Source: Streptomyces sp. NBC_01460 (GTDB lineage Bacteria > Actinomycetota > Actinomycetes > Streptomycetales > Streptomycetaceae). From it: a stretch of 64,000 bases of DNA. This document shows positions 42,842 through 51,978 of this stretch, piece by piece (the first letter of the stretch is position 1; each line of letters opens with the position of its first letter). Under the pieces are notes generated by a model. That model was not told the DNA's origin, did not search any database, and saw nothing but the letters and a program-made list of their open reading frames with translations. The stretch covers positions 3,534,001 through 3,598,000 of the forward strand of contig NZ_CP109473.1 in NCBI RefSeq assembly GCF_036227405.1, read 5' to 3'. Position numbers and translations under genes: made by a program.

Positions 42842-43599
42842 ACGGTCCATCCCAGCAGACATACGACGAGGGCGAGCACGGGGAGTGCCGCCGCGTGCGC
42901 CCACTGGGCGCGGGAGGCGGTGACCTCGTCGATCACCGGCATGGTGCCCGTGTAGCCGCGGCTGACCATCGCGAGGTGGACGCGCTCGCCGCGCTCGTAG
43001 GACCGGATGAAGAGGGCGCCCGCCGTCTTGGCGAGGACACCCCACTGCCGGACCCCCCGCGCCTCGAAGCCTCGGGAGCGGCGGGCGATCGACATGCGGC
43101 GCAGCTCATCGGTGATGACGTCGCCGTAGCGGATCATGAAGGACGCGATCTGGACGAGCAGCGGGGGCAGCCTGAGCCGCTGGAGACCGAGCAGCAGGGC
43201 CCGCAGCTCCGTGGTGGAGGCGAGGATCACCGAGGCGGCCACGCCGAGGGTGCCCTTCGCGAGGACGTTCCAGGCGCCCCAGAGGCCGGGGACGCTGAGG
43301 GAGACGCCGAGCACCTCGGTCTGGTCGCCGGGCACCACGAACGGCATGAGCAGCGCGAAGGCGACGAACGGCACCTCGATGACCAGGCGCTTCAGCAGGA
43401 AGCCGGGCGAGAGCCGGGCCACGGCGGCGACGGCGGCGAGCAGCACCGCGTACAGCGCGAAGGCCCAGACGGCCTCGCGCGGGGTGGAGACCACGACCAC
43501 GACGAAGCAGAGGACGGCGGCGAGCTTGCAGTGCGGGGGCAGGGTGTGGACGGGCGAGTGCCCGTGCCGGTAGAGCGTGTGCGCGTGGCCGGCACCCAT
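42838..43599 (-). CDS. cbiQ: ECF transporter transmembrane coupling protein, nickel/cobalt type
   Basis: A 253-residue T-component with five to six spans. The two coupling-helix Ala-Arg-Gly type motifs are visible in RMSIARRSRGFEARGVRQWG. The N-terminus GHAHTLYRHGHSPVHTLPPHCKL is rich in His, in keeping with a transition-metal system. One base separates its ATG from the CbiM stop. Confidence 0.92.
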   Translation of the reverse strand: MGAGHAHTLYRHGHSPVHTLPPHCKLAAVLCFVVVVVSTPREAVWAFALYAVLLAAVAAVARLSPGFLLKRLVIEVPFVAFALLMPFVVPGDQTEVLGVSLSVPGLWGAWNVLAKGTLGVAASVILASTTELRALLLGLQRLRLPPLLVQIASFMIRYGDVITDELRRMSIARRSRGFEARGVRQWGVLAKTAGALFIRSYERGERVHLAMVSRGYTGTMPVIDEVTASRAQWAHAAALPVLALVVCLLGWTV

Positions 43600-43600
43600 G

Positions 43601-44650
43601 TCAGACGGACTCGGCGGTGCGGGCCGCGGGCGTCTGAGGCGTACGGCGCTTGCGGACCGCCCAGAACACCCCGCTGCCGACGGCGACGGTGACGCCGACT
43701 CCGATCACTCCGGCGAGGCCCCCGGAGACGCGGGCGTTGCCGACGTCCTTGACGCCGTAGTCGGCGAGCGGGGAGTCGGCCGCGCCGTGTTCCTGGACCT
43801 TCTCGTCGATGCCCTTGTCGGCGGCGACCTTCTCCAGGCCGTCGGGGTTCGCGGAGGCGTAGAAGGAGACGAAGCCGGCGAGGACGAGGGCCGCGATCAG
43901 GCCGGTGGCCCAGACCGTGCGGGTGGAGCGGGCGGCCACGGGGGCGGGCGTGGCGGCGGGGGCGTCGACGAGTTCACCGCCGACGCGGAGCTTCAGCGGG
44001 GCGGCGAGTCCGAGGGCCCCGTGCACCAGGTCGGGGCGTACGGCGATCACGGCGCCGACGGTGAGCGCGGTGATCGCGGCTTCCCCGATGCCGATCAGGA
44101 CGTGGACGCCGACCATCGCGGTGAGGACCTTGCCGATGGGGACGTCGGTGGTCCCGCCGACGGCGTAGATCAGGGTGAAGGCGACGGCGGCGGCCGGCAC
44201 GGAGACCAGTGCGGCCACGAAGGCCGCGGCGGTCGTCGAGCGGCGGCCTCGGGGCAGCACCCGGATCAGCCCGCGGAAGAGCGCGTAGGCGACGACGACG
44301 GTGACGACCCCCATCACCGTGATGTTCACGCCGAGGGCGGTGAGGCCGCCGTCGGCGAAGAGGATGCCCTGCATCAGCAGGACGACCGCTATGCAGAGCA
44401 CCCCGGTGAAGGGCCCGACCAGGATCGCCGCCAGCGCCCCGCCCAGGAGGTGCCCGCTGGTGCCGGCGGCGACCGGGAAGTTCAGCATCTGCACGGCGAA
44501 GATGAACGCGGCGACGAGCCCGGCCAGCGGGGCGGTCCGCTCGTCCAGCTCCCGGCGCGCACCCCGGAGACTGACGGCGACCGCGCCTGCGGCGACGACA
44601 CCCGCGACGGCGGAGACGGGTGCGTTGATGAAACCGTCGGGTACATGCAT
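43601..44650 (-). CDS. cbiM: Nickel/cobalt ECF substrate-binding membrane protein, CbiM/NikM fused to PDGLE (NikN) domain
   Basis: A 349-residue S-component. The N-terminus MHVPDGFINAP, with His2 as metal ligand, is diagnostic for CbiM/NikM; the PDG variant is typical of NikM. About seven spans form the core, including LNFPVAAGTSGHLLGGALAAILVGP with a conserved His. Residues ~255-340 are the fused accessory domain with NPDGLEKVAADKGIDEK and two flanking spans (PDGLE domain, NikN-like). First gene of cbiM-cbiQ-cbiO. The Nur-like box at the promoter argues that nickel is the main substrate; without it cobalt would be equally likely. Confidence 0.92.
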   Translation of the reverse strand: MHVPDGFINAPVSAVAGVVAAGAVAVSLRGARRELDERTAPLAGLVAAFIFAVQMLNFPVAAGTSGHLLGGALAAILVGPFTGVLCIAVVLLMQGILFADGGLTALGVNITVMGVVTVVVAYALFRGLIRVLPRGRRSTTAAAFVAALVSVPAAAVAFTLIYAVGGTTDVPIGKVLTAMVGVHVLIGIGEAAITALTVGAVIAVRPDLVHGALGLAAPLKLRVGGELVDAPAATPAPVAARSTRTVWATGLIAALVLAGFVSFYASANPDGLEKVAADKGIDEKVQEHGAADSPLADYGVKDVGNARVSGGLAGVIGVGVTVAVGSGVFWAVRKRRTPQTPAARTAESV

Positions 44651-44716
44651 GGAGTGGCTCCGCTTTCGGGCGTCAGGGCAGGGCGGGGTCGGGAAACGCT
44701 CAATGATAGAGCCCTG

Positions 44717-44733
44717 TTGCGAACAGCTCGCAA
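44717..44733 (-). promoter_or_regulatory. Nur-box-like dyad controlling the ECF nickel/cobalt transporter
   Basis: TTGCGA-N5-TCGCAA is a perfect 6-base dyad with 5-base spacer. Its architecture agrees with the Nur box (tTGCaa-N5-ttGCAA) recognised by the Fur-family nickel repressor of Streptomyces. On the minus strand TATCAT lies 19 bases after the first arm, so the dyad covers the -35 region of the cbiM promoter. Confidence 0.65.
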
Positions 44734-44827
44734 GAGCGTAGGGATGACAATTACACCAACCCCAAAATGCCCACATGGGAATATATGGGACATTAGGGGA
44801 AGAGATTTCACACAGGAGGAGCCGGCC

Positions 44828-45217
44828 ATGTCCCTCGTGATCCAAGAACACGCCCGAGCCCGGCTCATCACCGACGGCCCCGACCCCCGACTGGTCCCCG
44901 TCGAACTGCGCTACGACGCCGAGGAGCCGGGCACGGTCCACGTCCGGCTGCCCGGAGGCGTCGACTGGGCCTTCGGTCTCGACCTCCTGGAACGCGGTCT
45001 GCGCTCCCCCGCCACGCGCGGCGACGTACGGATATGGCCCTGCGGCCGGGCCCAGCTGGTGGTGGAGCTGCACTCGCCGGACGGGGTGGCCGTCCTCCAG
45101 TTCGACATCGGCCCCATGGTCCGTTTCCTGGCGCGCACCCGCCCGAAGACGGTGAAGCGCCCGGCACCCACCGCCCCCGCCTCCACGCCCCCCACCGCGC
45201 CCGCCACCCGCGCCTGA
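44828..45217 (+). CDS. ssgE: SsgA-like sporulation/cell-division regulator (SsgE-type)
   Basis: A 129-residue SALP family protein, found only in sporulating actinomycetes. The conserved core LVPVELRYDAEEPGTVHVRLPGGVDWAF, LDLLERGLRSPATRGDVRIWPCGRAQLVVELHSPDGVAVLQF and MVRFLARTRP matches the family. A Pro/Thr/Ala tail of ~20 residues follows. CAGGAGGAG precedes ATG 44828. SsgE in S. coelicolor (SCO3158, as I recall) affects spore autolysis and separation and sits next to the same ECF transporter genes; the symbol rests on this context. Confidence 0.85.
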   Translation: MSLVIQEHARARLITDGPDPRLVPVELRYDAEEPGTVHVRLPGGVDWAFGLDLLERGLRSPATRGDVRIWPCGRAQLVVELHSPDGVAVLQFDIGPMVRFLARTRPKTVKRPAPTAPASTPPTAPATRA

Positions 45218-45224
45218 ACACGAC

Positions 45225-45259
45225 GAAGAGCCCTCGTGCCGCGTGCACGAGGGCTCTTC
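45225..45259. terminator. Perfect 15-base-arm hairpin between ssgE and MMPL genes
   Basis: GAAGAGCCCTCGTGC (45225-45239) pairs perfectly with GCACGAGGGCTCTTC (45245-45259), 5-base loop. Strong bidirectional terminator between convergent genes. Confidence 0.9.
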
Positions 45260-45343
45260 AGCGCTCCGGCCCCCCGTCCCCACAGGTAACCGGCGCTCCG
45301 GGGTCGCGCTCCGCTCAGACGCGGACCCCGGGGTACGGGTGGG

Positions 45344-47557
45344 TCACACGCGGACGAGCTCCCGCTCGCCGCCGCCCTCGGCCGGACCGTCGGAGAGCTC
45401 CTTGCGCAGGCCCTCCCCCTCCACGTCCACGTTGGGCAGCACACGGTCCAGCCAGCGCGGCAGCCACCAGGCACGCTTGCCGAGCAGGGCGAGCACCGCG
45501 GGCACGATGGCCATGCGGACCACGAAGGCGTCGAAGAAGACGGCGATGGCCAGCGAGAAGCCGATCATCTTGATCATCTGCTCGGAGGAGCCGATGAAGC
45601 CCGAGAAGACGGCCATCATGATCACCGCGGCTGCCGTGACCACGCGCGCCCCGTGCTTGAAGCCGGTGACGATCGCCTGGCCGGAGGACTCGCCGTGGAC
45701 GTACGCCTCGCGCATCCGGGTGACCAGGAAGACCTCGTAGTCCATCGCGAGGCCGAAGACCACGCCGACCATGAAGATCGGCATCATGCTCATGATCGGA
45801 CCAGTCTGCTCGACCCCGAAGAGCGAGCCGAGCCAGCCCCACTGGAAGACCGCGACGACCGCACCGAGGGCCGCGACCACCGAGAGCAGGAAGCCGAGGG
45901 CCGCCTTCAGGGGGACGAGGACCGAGCGGAAGACCACCATCAGCAGCAGGAACGCCAGGCCGACGACGAGCGCCAGATACGGCAGCAGCGCGTCGTTCAT
46001 CTTCTGCGAGAAGTCGATGTTCATCGCCGTGGCACCGGTGACCAGCACCTCGGCACCGGTCTCGCTCTTGATGTCCGCACCCGCGTCACGGATGGCGTGG
46101 ACCACGTTCTCCGTCGCGACGGAGCTCGGCCGGTCCTTGGGGATGACCGTGATGGTCGCGGTGTCGCCGGCCTTGTTGAAGGTGGCCGGGGCGACGGCGG
46201 CGACACCGCCGGAGCCCTCGATCTCGTCGGAGACCCTGGTCACCGCGGCCTTGCCGTCGGAGCTCTTCGCGGTGTCGACGACCACGACCAGCGGACCGTT
46301 GAACCCGGGGCCGAAGCCGTCGGAGAGCATGTCGTACGCCTGGCGCTGCGTGGTCGACTTCGGCTGGGCGCCGTCGTCCGGCAGGCCCATCTCCAGCGAG
46401 GCGGCCGGTACGGCGATCGCGCCGAGGCCGAGGACACCCACCAGCAGCACCCACACCGGCCTGCGCAGCACGAACCGCGCCCAGCGGGTGCCCATGTTCG
46501 GCTTCGCCTCGGGCTTGTTCTCCGCCTCGGCGGCCTTGCGCGCCTTGCGTCCCATGACCCGCTTGCCCGCGAAGCCCAGGAGTGCCGGGACGAGGGTGAG
46601 CGCGATGAGCACGGCGATGGCGACGGTGCCGGCGGCGGCGAAGCCCATCTTCGACAGCATCGGGATGTTGACGACGGCGAGGCCCACCAGCGCGATGACC
46701 ACGGTCAGACCGGCGAAGACGACCGCGGATCCGGCCGTGCCCACGGCCCGCCCGGCGGCTTCCTCCCGCTCCCGGCCCTCGGCCAGCTCTGCGCGGTAGC
46801 GGGAGACGATGAAGAGCGCGTAGTCGATGCCGACGGCGAGGCCGATCATCATCGCGAGCGTCGAGGTGGTGGAGCCCAGGTCCAGGACGTTGGCGAGCGC
46901 GGTGATCGTGGAGACCCCGATGCCCACCCCGATGAGGGCGGTCAGCAGCGGGAGCCCGGCGGCGATCAGCGAACCGAAGGTGATGACCAGGACGACGGCG
47001 GCCATGGCGACGCCGATGATCTCGGTGGCCCCCGTCTCCGGCATCACCTGGAGCGCGTCACCGCCGATCTCCACCTTCATCCCACTGCTCCGGGCGTCGT
47101 GGCCGACGTCCTCCAGGGCCTCGCGCGTCGCGTCGGTCAGCTCCATGGAGCTGACCTTGTAGGACACCGAGATGTAGGCGGTCGAGCCGTTCTTGCTGAC
47201 GGCGTTCGTCTTGTACGGGTCGGCGACCGAGGCGACCTGGTCCGAGCCGGACCTCAGCTCGCCCACGATGTGCTGGATCTCGGCCTTGTTGGCGGCCGCG
47301 GTGACCTTCTCGCCGCCAGGGGCCTGGAAGACGATCCGGGCGGACGCGCCGTCGGCGCTGCCGCCGGGGAAGCGCTCGTCCAGCAGGTCGAAGGCCTTCT
47401 GGGCCTCCGTGCCGGGGATCGAGAAGGAGCTGGAGGTGGCGGTGGCCGCCGAGGAGGCGCCGAAGCCGGCCAGCGCCAGCAGCGCCACCCAGATGAGGGC
47501 GACGTAACGGCGGCGCCGGAAGGCGAGCCGTCCGAGTTTGTACAGGAATGTAGCCAC
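45344..47557 (-). CDS. MMPL-family RND-type membrane exporter
   Basis: A 737-residue transporter with 12 spans: one N-terminal, a first extracytoplasmic domain (~45-175), a five-span block with GLAVGIDYALFIVSRYRAEL, a second extracytoplasmic domain and a second block with GLAMDYEVFLVTRMREAYVHG. The Asp-Tyr pairs of the proton relay are present in both blocks (GIDYALF, AMDYEVF). Exports lipids or hydrophobic compounds; the substrate is unknown. GTG 47557 lacks a normal ribosome site. It follows a TetR gene on the same strand by 125 bases and is probably repressed by it. Confidence 0.93.
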   Translation of the reverse strand: MATFLYKLGRLAFRRRRYVALIWVALLALAGFGASSAATATSSSFSIPGTEAQKAFDLLDERFPGGSADGASARIVFQAPGGEKVTAAANKAEIQHIVGELRSGSDQVASVADPYKTNAVSKNGSTAYISVSYKVSSMELTDATREALEDVGHDARSSGMKVEIGGDALQVMPETGATEIIGVAMAAVVLVITFGSLIAAGLPLLTALIGVGIGVSTITALANVLDLGSTTSTLAMMIGLAVGIDYALFIVSRYRAELAEGREREEAAGRAVGTAGSAVVFAGLTVVIALVGLAVVNIPMLSKMGFAAAGTVAIAVLIALTLVPALLGFAGKRVMGRKARKAAEAENKPEAKPNMGTRWARFVLRRPVWVLLVGVLGLGAIAVPAASLEMGLPDDGAQPKSTTQRQAYDMLSDGFGPGFNGPLVVVVDTAKSSDGKAAVTRVSDEIEGSGGVAAVAPATFNKAGDTATITVIPKDRPSSVATENVVHAIRDAGADIKSETGAEVLVTGATAMNIDFSQKMNDALLPYLALVVGLAFLLLMVVFRSVLVPLKAALGFLLSVVAALGAVVAVFQWGWLGSLFGVEQTGPIMSMMPIFMVGVVFGLAMDYEVFLVTRMREAYVHGESSGQAIVTGFKHGARVVTAAAVIMMAVFSGFIGSSEQMIKMIGFSLAIAVFFDAFVVRMAIVPAVLALLGKRAWWLPRWLDRVLPNVDVEGEGLRKELSDGPAEGGGERELVRV

Positions 47558-47682
47558 GGAGGGGTTACTCCCGGTCAGGTCGTTGAGTGGAATTGGGCGT
47601 GAGGAACCAGCCCGACGACGAGAGCGGCGTGTCAGGTGGAGCGTCGGGGAGTCAGGTCGTACGGGAAAGAAGAAAGGGGACG

Positions 47683-48255
47683 TCAGACGCCGAGGGCGGG
47701 GAACACCACGGCTTCTGCGTAGTCGGTGAGGAACGCCTGGTCGACAGGCTTCTCCTCCACCAGCTCACGAGCGGCGAAGGCGCCGATCATCATGTGCGGC
47801 ACGAAGGGAAGCGCAGGATTGTCCGCACGCACTTCCCCCCTGTCCACGGCTCGCTGGAGCAGAGCGCCGAGACCGGTCATCTCCGGCTCGATCATCAGCT
47901 CCCGCAGCGCCTGGAGGAGGTCGGGGTTGTTGTGGACGGCATGGGTCAGACCCCGCATCAGCGCGGAGTTCCGCTCCATCTGGCAGTCGTCGGTGCGGTG
48001 CAGCACGGCGAGGAAGTCGCCGCGGAGCGAACCGGTGTCGACATCGGCCAGGTGGACCGGCTTGTCGTTCCGGAGTGCCTTGACGACCAGCTCGGCCTTG
48101 CTCCCCCACTGGCGGTAGAGGGTGGCCTTGCTGGAACGGGTGCGGGCGGCGACGGCGTCCATGGTCAGGGCTTCGTAGCCGACCTCGCCGAGCAGGTCGA
48201 GCACGGCAGTGTACAGCTCGCTCTCGCGTTCGGGCGTGAGCCGGCTGCGTGCCAT
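47683..48255 (-). CDS. TetR-family repressor, upstream of the MMPL exporter
   Basis: A 190-residue TetR regulator: HTH in ALTMDAVAARTRSSKATLYRQWGSKAELVVKAL, then a TetR_C_16-type helical ligand domain (LMRGLTHAVHNNPDLLQALRELMIEPEMTGL). It precedes the MMPL gene and is divergent from the tricorn protease gene; two GAAAC/GTTTC dyads in between are its likely operators, so both directions may be regulated. Ligand unknown, plausibly the exporter substrate. Confidence 0.92.
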   Translation of the reverse strand: MARSRLTPERESELYTAVLDLLGEVGYEALTMDAVAARTRSSKATLYRQWGSKAELVVKALRNDKPVHLADVDTGSLRGDFLAVLHRTDDCQMERNSALMRGLTHAVHNNPDLLQALRELMIEPEMTGLGALLQRAVDRGEVRADNPALPFVPHMMIGAFAARELVEEKPVDQAFLTDYAEAVVFPALGV

Positions 48256-48317
48256 GGGTCGACCTCCTCTTCCTCGCGCCTGCTGGATCGTACGTCAGCC
48301 GAAGATCAACTAACGGA

Positions 48318-48332
48318 ACGAAACTGTTTCGT
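48318..48332. promoter_or_regulatory. TetR operator candidate 1
   Basis: ACGAAAC-T-GTTTCGT, a perfect 15-base palindrome 63 bases upstream of the TetR start. Pattern GAAAC..GTTTC is common for TetR regulators of exporters. Confidence 0.65.
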
Positions 48333-48357
48333 ACACTTCGAATCTACTCCCCTGCTC

Positions 48358-48379
48358 AGCGAAACGACGCGGTTTCGCT
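48358..48379. promoter_or_regulatory. TetR operator candidate 2
   Basis: AGCGAAAC (48358-48365) and GTTTCGCT (48372-48379) form a perfect 8-base dyad with 6-base spacer, sharing the GAAAC/GTTTC half-sites with candidate 1 but with wider spacing. It is closer to the tricorn start (48433). Confidence 0.55.
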
Positions 48380-48432
48380 TGTGTCCTGCACCACAAGTTG
48401 CCGCGGGACCTTCCCACCGGAAGCATTGGAGG

Positions 48433-51400
48433 GTGAGTGACGACGTCGCGTATCTCCGTTTCCCGCACCTCCACGAGGACTTGCTCTGCTTCGCGGCGGA
48501 GGACGATCTCTGGGTCGCCCCGCTGGCCCCGGCAGGGCAGCGGCCCGGCCGGGCGTGGCGGCTGACCGTCGACCGGACCAGGGTCGGCCATCCGCGCTTC
48601 TCGCCCGACGGCAGCCGTATCGCCTACACGACCTGGCGCACCCTCGATCCAGAGATCCATCTCGCCCCCGTCGACGGCGGTCCCGCCCGCAGGCTCACCC
48701 ACTGGGGCTCGACCGACGCCCGGGTCTGCGGCTGGAGCCCCGACCCCGGCGACTCCTCCCAGATCCTCGCGGTGTCCTCGCACAACCAGCCGTTCTCCTA
48801 CTTCTCCTGGGCCTACAGCGTCCCCACCGACGGCAGCCCCGGCGGCAAGCTCCCCTGGGGACCCGTATCCGACATCGCCGTCGCCGACATCGACGGCGCC
48901 CGGCGCACCCTGCTCCTCACCGGGAAGCCCCCGCACGAGCCGGCCGCCTGGAAGCGGTACCGGGGCGGGGCGATGGGCCGGCTGTGGCTGCACGGCGAAC
49001 GGCTGCTGCCGGACATCGACGGCCACCTGGAGGCGCCGATGTTCGTCGGGCGCCGGATCGCCTTCCTCTCCGACCACCAGGGTGTCGGCAATCTGTACTC
49101 CTGTCTGATGGACGGCACCGATCTGCGCCGGCACACGGACCACGACGCGTTCTACGCCCGGCACGCCTCCAGTGACGGGAACAGGGTCGTCTACCAGTGC
49201 GCCGGTGATCTGTGGCTGGTCGAGGACCTGGAGTCGCCCGACGCGGTGCCCCGGAAGCTGGAGGTGCGGCTCGGCGGTCCGCGGACCGGACGGCGTACGT
49301 ACCAGGTGCCGGCGTCCAGCAACGTCGACTCGCTGGCCGTGGACGAGACGGGCAGGGCGAGCGCCGTCTCCGTACGCGGCAGCCTGTACTGGCTCACCCA
49401 CCGCGACGGCCCCGCCCGCACGATCGCGGACACCCCGGGCGTGCGGGTCCGGCTGCCGGAGATGCTCGGCAGCAGCGGGCAGGTCGCGTACGTGACGGAC
49501 GCCGAGGGCGAGGACGCCGTCGAGATCGCCTACCTCCCCCGCGCCAGCGGTGACCGCCCGCCCCGCCGGCTGGCCGCCGGACGGCTGGGCCGGGTCCACG
49601 AGCTGATCTCCGACCCGGAGGGCGAGCGGCTGGCCATCGCGTCGAACGACGGCAGGCTCCTGCTGCTGGACACCGGGGAGGAGCCCGAGGAGCTGGGCGG
49701 GGACGTCCCGGCCGCCGCCGGTCCGGGCGACGCCGACCCGCCGGAGCCCTCCGAGGGAGTCGCCCCGCCGAGGACCCTCGCCCCGCCGGGCATCCTCACC
49801 GCGGCCGAGACCACGGAAGGGGCCACGGAGAGGGAGGCGACGGAAGACGGGTCCGACGAGGACGGACCTGCCGTGGAGGGGAACCTCGGGGACGGGGTCA
49901 CCGAGCTCATCCGCTCCGTCAACGGACCGGTCCGCGATCTGGCGTTCTCCCCGGACGGCCACTGGCTGACCTGGTCGCACCCCGGCGTCGGACGTTCGCT
50001 GCGGCAGATCAAACTGGCGCGGATCACCGGCCCGGACGCCCCGGTGATAGTGGATGTCACGAACGGGCGCTTCGAGGACGAGAACCCCGTCTTCACGGGC
50101 GACGGCCGTTATCTCGCCTTCCTGTCCTGGCGCGGGTTCGACCCCGTCTACGACGTCCACACCGGCGATCTCTCCTTCCCGCTGGGCTGCCGCCCCTATC
50201 TGGTCCCGCTCTCCTCGGCCACCCCCTCCCCCTTCGCCCTGCTCCCGGACGGCAGGCCCGCGGCAGGCGGACTGGACCCGGTGGACATCCCCGAGGGCCC
50301 GGTCGAGGGGCCGACGGTCATGGTGGAGTTCGAGGGGCTGCAGAACAGGGTGACGCCGTTCCCGGTCTCGGCCTCGAAGTACTCCGCGCTGCAGCCGGTC
50401 GCCGGCGGCGGCCTCGTCTGGCTGCGCTGGCCGATCTCCGGCGCGCTGGGCGAGACGTTCGCCAACCCGGCGGACATGTCCGGCCGCCCCACCCTGGAGC
50501 ACTTCAACATCGCCAAGGCCCGCAGGACGGAACTGGTCGGCCACCTCGACTGGTTCGCGGTGAGCGGCGACGCGAGCCGGCTGGTCGTCATGGACGACGG
50601 CGAACTGCGCGCCGTGCCGTCCAACGAGCCCGGCGACAACGACACGACGGTCTTCCTCGACCTGCGCCGCATCCTGCACGACGTCGACCCGGCGGCCGAG
50701 TGGCGCCAGGCGTACGGGGAGGCGGGACGCATCACCCGCGCGTACTTCTGGGAACCGGACATGTGCGGCATCGACTGGGACGGCGTACTCGACCAGTACC
50801 GCCCGCTGGTCGAACGGGTCGCCTCCCCCGACGAGTTCGCCGACCTGCTCCGCGAGGTCCTCGGCGAACTGGGCACCTCCCACGCCTACGTCTCGCCCGC
50901 CCGCCGCAACGAGGGGCCCCCGCACTACCAGCGGGCGATCGGGCTGCTGGGCGCCAACCTCGTGTGCCGGGACGGCGACTGGACCGTGCAGCGCATCCTG
51001 CCCGGCGACTCCTCCGACTCCAAGGCCCGCTCACCACTGGCCGGTACGGGGATCAGGGAGGGCGCCGTCCTCACCCATGTCGACGGGCGCCCCGTCGACC
51101 CGGTGGCCGGGCCGTACCCGCTGCTGACGGCGGCGGGCGGCACCACGGTGGAGCTGACGTTCCGCCCCGCCGGGGGCGAGTGCGGCGGCCGCTCCCGCCG
51201 CATCGCTCTCGTCCCCCTCGTCGACGAACGGCCCCTGCGCTACCAGGACTGGGTGGCCAAGCGCCGTGAGGTCGTACGGGAACTGAGCCACGGCAAGTGC
51301 GGCTATCTGCACATCCCCGACATGGGCGGCTCCGGCTGGGCCCAGTTCAACCGTGACCTGCGGCTGGAGGTGTCCCGCCCGGCCCTGATCGTGGACGTAC

Positions 51401-51918
51401 GGGGCAACGCGGGCGGCCACATCAGCGAGCTGGTCGTCGAGAAGCTCACCCGCACGATCCTCGGCTGGGACCTGACCCGTAACGCCCAGGCCGTCTCGTA
51501 CGCCTCCAACGCGCCCCGGGGGCCGGTCGTTGCCCTCGCCGACGAGGCGACGTCCTCCGACGGCGACATGATCACGGCGGCCTTCCGGCTGCTGAAGCTG
51601 GGGCCCGTGGTCGGCCAGCGCACCTGGGGCGGTGTGGTCGGCATGACCGGCCGGCACCGGCTGGGCGACGGCACGGTGATCACGGTGCCGATGAACGCGG
51701 CCTGGTTCGACACGTACGGCTGGTCCGTCGAGAACCGCGGCGTCGAGCCCGACCTGGAGGCGCTGCGCACCCCGCTGGACTGGGCGGAGGGCCGCCACGC
51801 GGTCCTGGACGACGCCGTCAGGATCGCCCTGGACCTCCTGGCCGCCCACCCGGCCTCGACACCCCCCGGCTACGACACGGCTCCCGACCTCCGCAGGCCC
51901 CCACTCCCTCCGAGGTGA
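48433..51918 (+). CDS. Tricorn protease homologue
   Basis: An 1161-residue tricorn-type peptidase that cleaves oligopeptides released by the proteasome. N-terminal ~660 residues form beta-propellers (repeats such as PRFSPDGSRIAYTTWRT, APMFVGRRIAFLSDHQG). Then come C1, a PDZ domain (~850-910) and the S41-like C2 domain. Catalytic residues are in place: Ser816-His817 (LGTSHAYV), the Ser in TSSDGD (1040-1045), Glu1100 (WSVENRGVEPD) and the substrate-binding DVRGNAGGH. A ~70-residue acidic/Pro/Thr-rich insertion (about 415-487) interrupts the propeller region. GTG 48433 with GGAAG at 48419-48423; no ATG alternative. Confidence 0.92.
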   Translation: MSDDVAYLRFPHLHEDLLCFAAEDDLWVAPLAPAGQRPGRAWRLTVDRTRVGHPRFSPDGSRIAYTTWRTLDPEIHLAPVDGGPARRLTHWGSTDARVCGWSPDPGDSSQILAVSSHNQPFSYFSWAYSVPTDGSPGGKLPWGPVSDIAVADIDGARRTLLLTGKPPHEPAAWKRYRGGAMGRLWLHGERLLPDIDGHLEAPMFVGRRIAFLSDHQGVGNLYSCLMDGTDLRRHTDHDAFYARHASSDGNRVVYQCAGDLWLVEDLESPDAVPRKLEVRLGGPRTGRRTYQVPASSNVDSLAVDETGRASAVSVRGSLYWLTHRDGPARTIADTPGVRVRLPEMLGSSGQVAYVTDAEGEDAVEIAYLPRASGDRPPRRLAAGRLGRVHELISDPEGERLAIASNDGRLLLLDTGEEPEELGGDVPAAAGPGDADPPEPSEGVAPPRTLAPPGILTAAETTEGATEREATEDGSDEDGPAVEGNLGDGVTELIRSVNGPVRDLAFSPDGHWLTWSHPGVGRSLRQIKLARITGPDAPVIVDVTNGRFEDENPVFTGDGRYLAFLSWRGFDPVYDVHTGDLSFPLGCRPYLVPLSSATPSPFALLPDGRPAAGGLDPVDIPEGPVEGPTVMVEFEGLQNRVTPFPVSASKYSALQPVAGGGLVWLRWPISGALGETFANPADMSGRPTLEHFNIAKARRTELVGHLDWFAVSGDASRLVVMDDGELRAVPSNEPGDNDTTVFLDLRRILHDVDPAAEWRQAYGEAGRITRAYFWEPDMCGIDWDGVLDQYRPLVERVASPDEFADLLREVLGELGTSHAYVSPARRNEGPPHYQRAIGLLGANLVCRDGDWTVQRILPGDSSDSKARSPLAGTGIREGAVLTHVDGRPVDPVAGPYPLLTAAGGTTVELTFRPAGGECGGRSRRIALVPLVDERPLRYQDWVAKRREVVRELSHGKCGYLHIPDMGGSGWAQFNRDLRLEVSRPALIVDVRGNAGGHISELVVEKLTRTILGWDLTRNAQAVSYASNAPRGPVVALADEATSSDGDMITAAFRLLKLGPVVGQRTWGGVVGMTGRHRLGDGTVITVPMNAAWFDTYGWSVENRGVEPDLEALRTPLDWAEGRHAVLDDAVRIALDLLAAHPASTPPGYDTAPDLRRPPLPPR

Positions 51919-51978
51919 CCCGGAACGGCGGGAGTCCGAGTCCGGCCACATCAAGCCCCTCCGGCGATTGAGGAGCGG

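Noticed and set aside
44651..44827. Possible cobalamin riboswitch before cbiM
   Set aside because: The leader on the minus strand is too short and lacks a B12-box-like sequence; the Nur-like dyad explains the region better.
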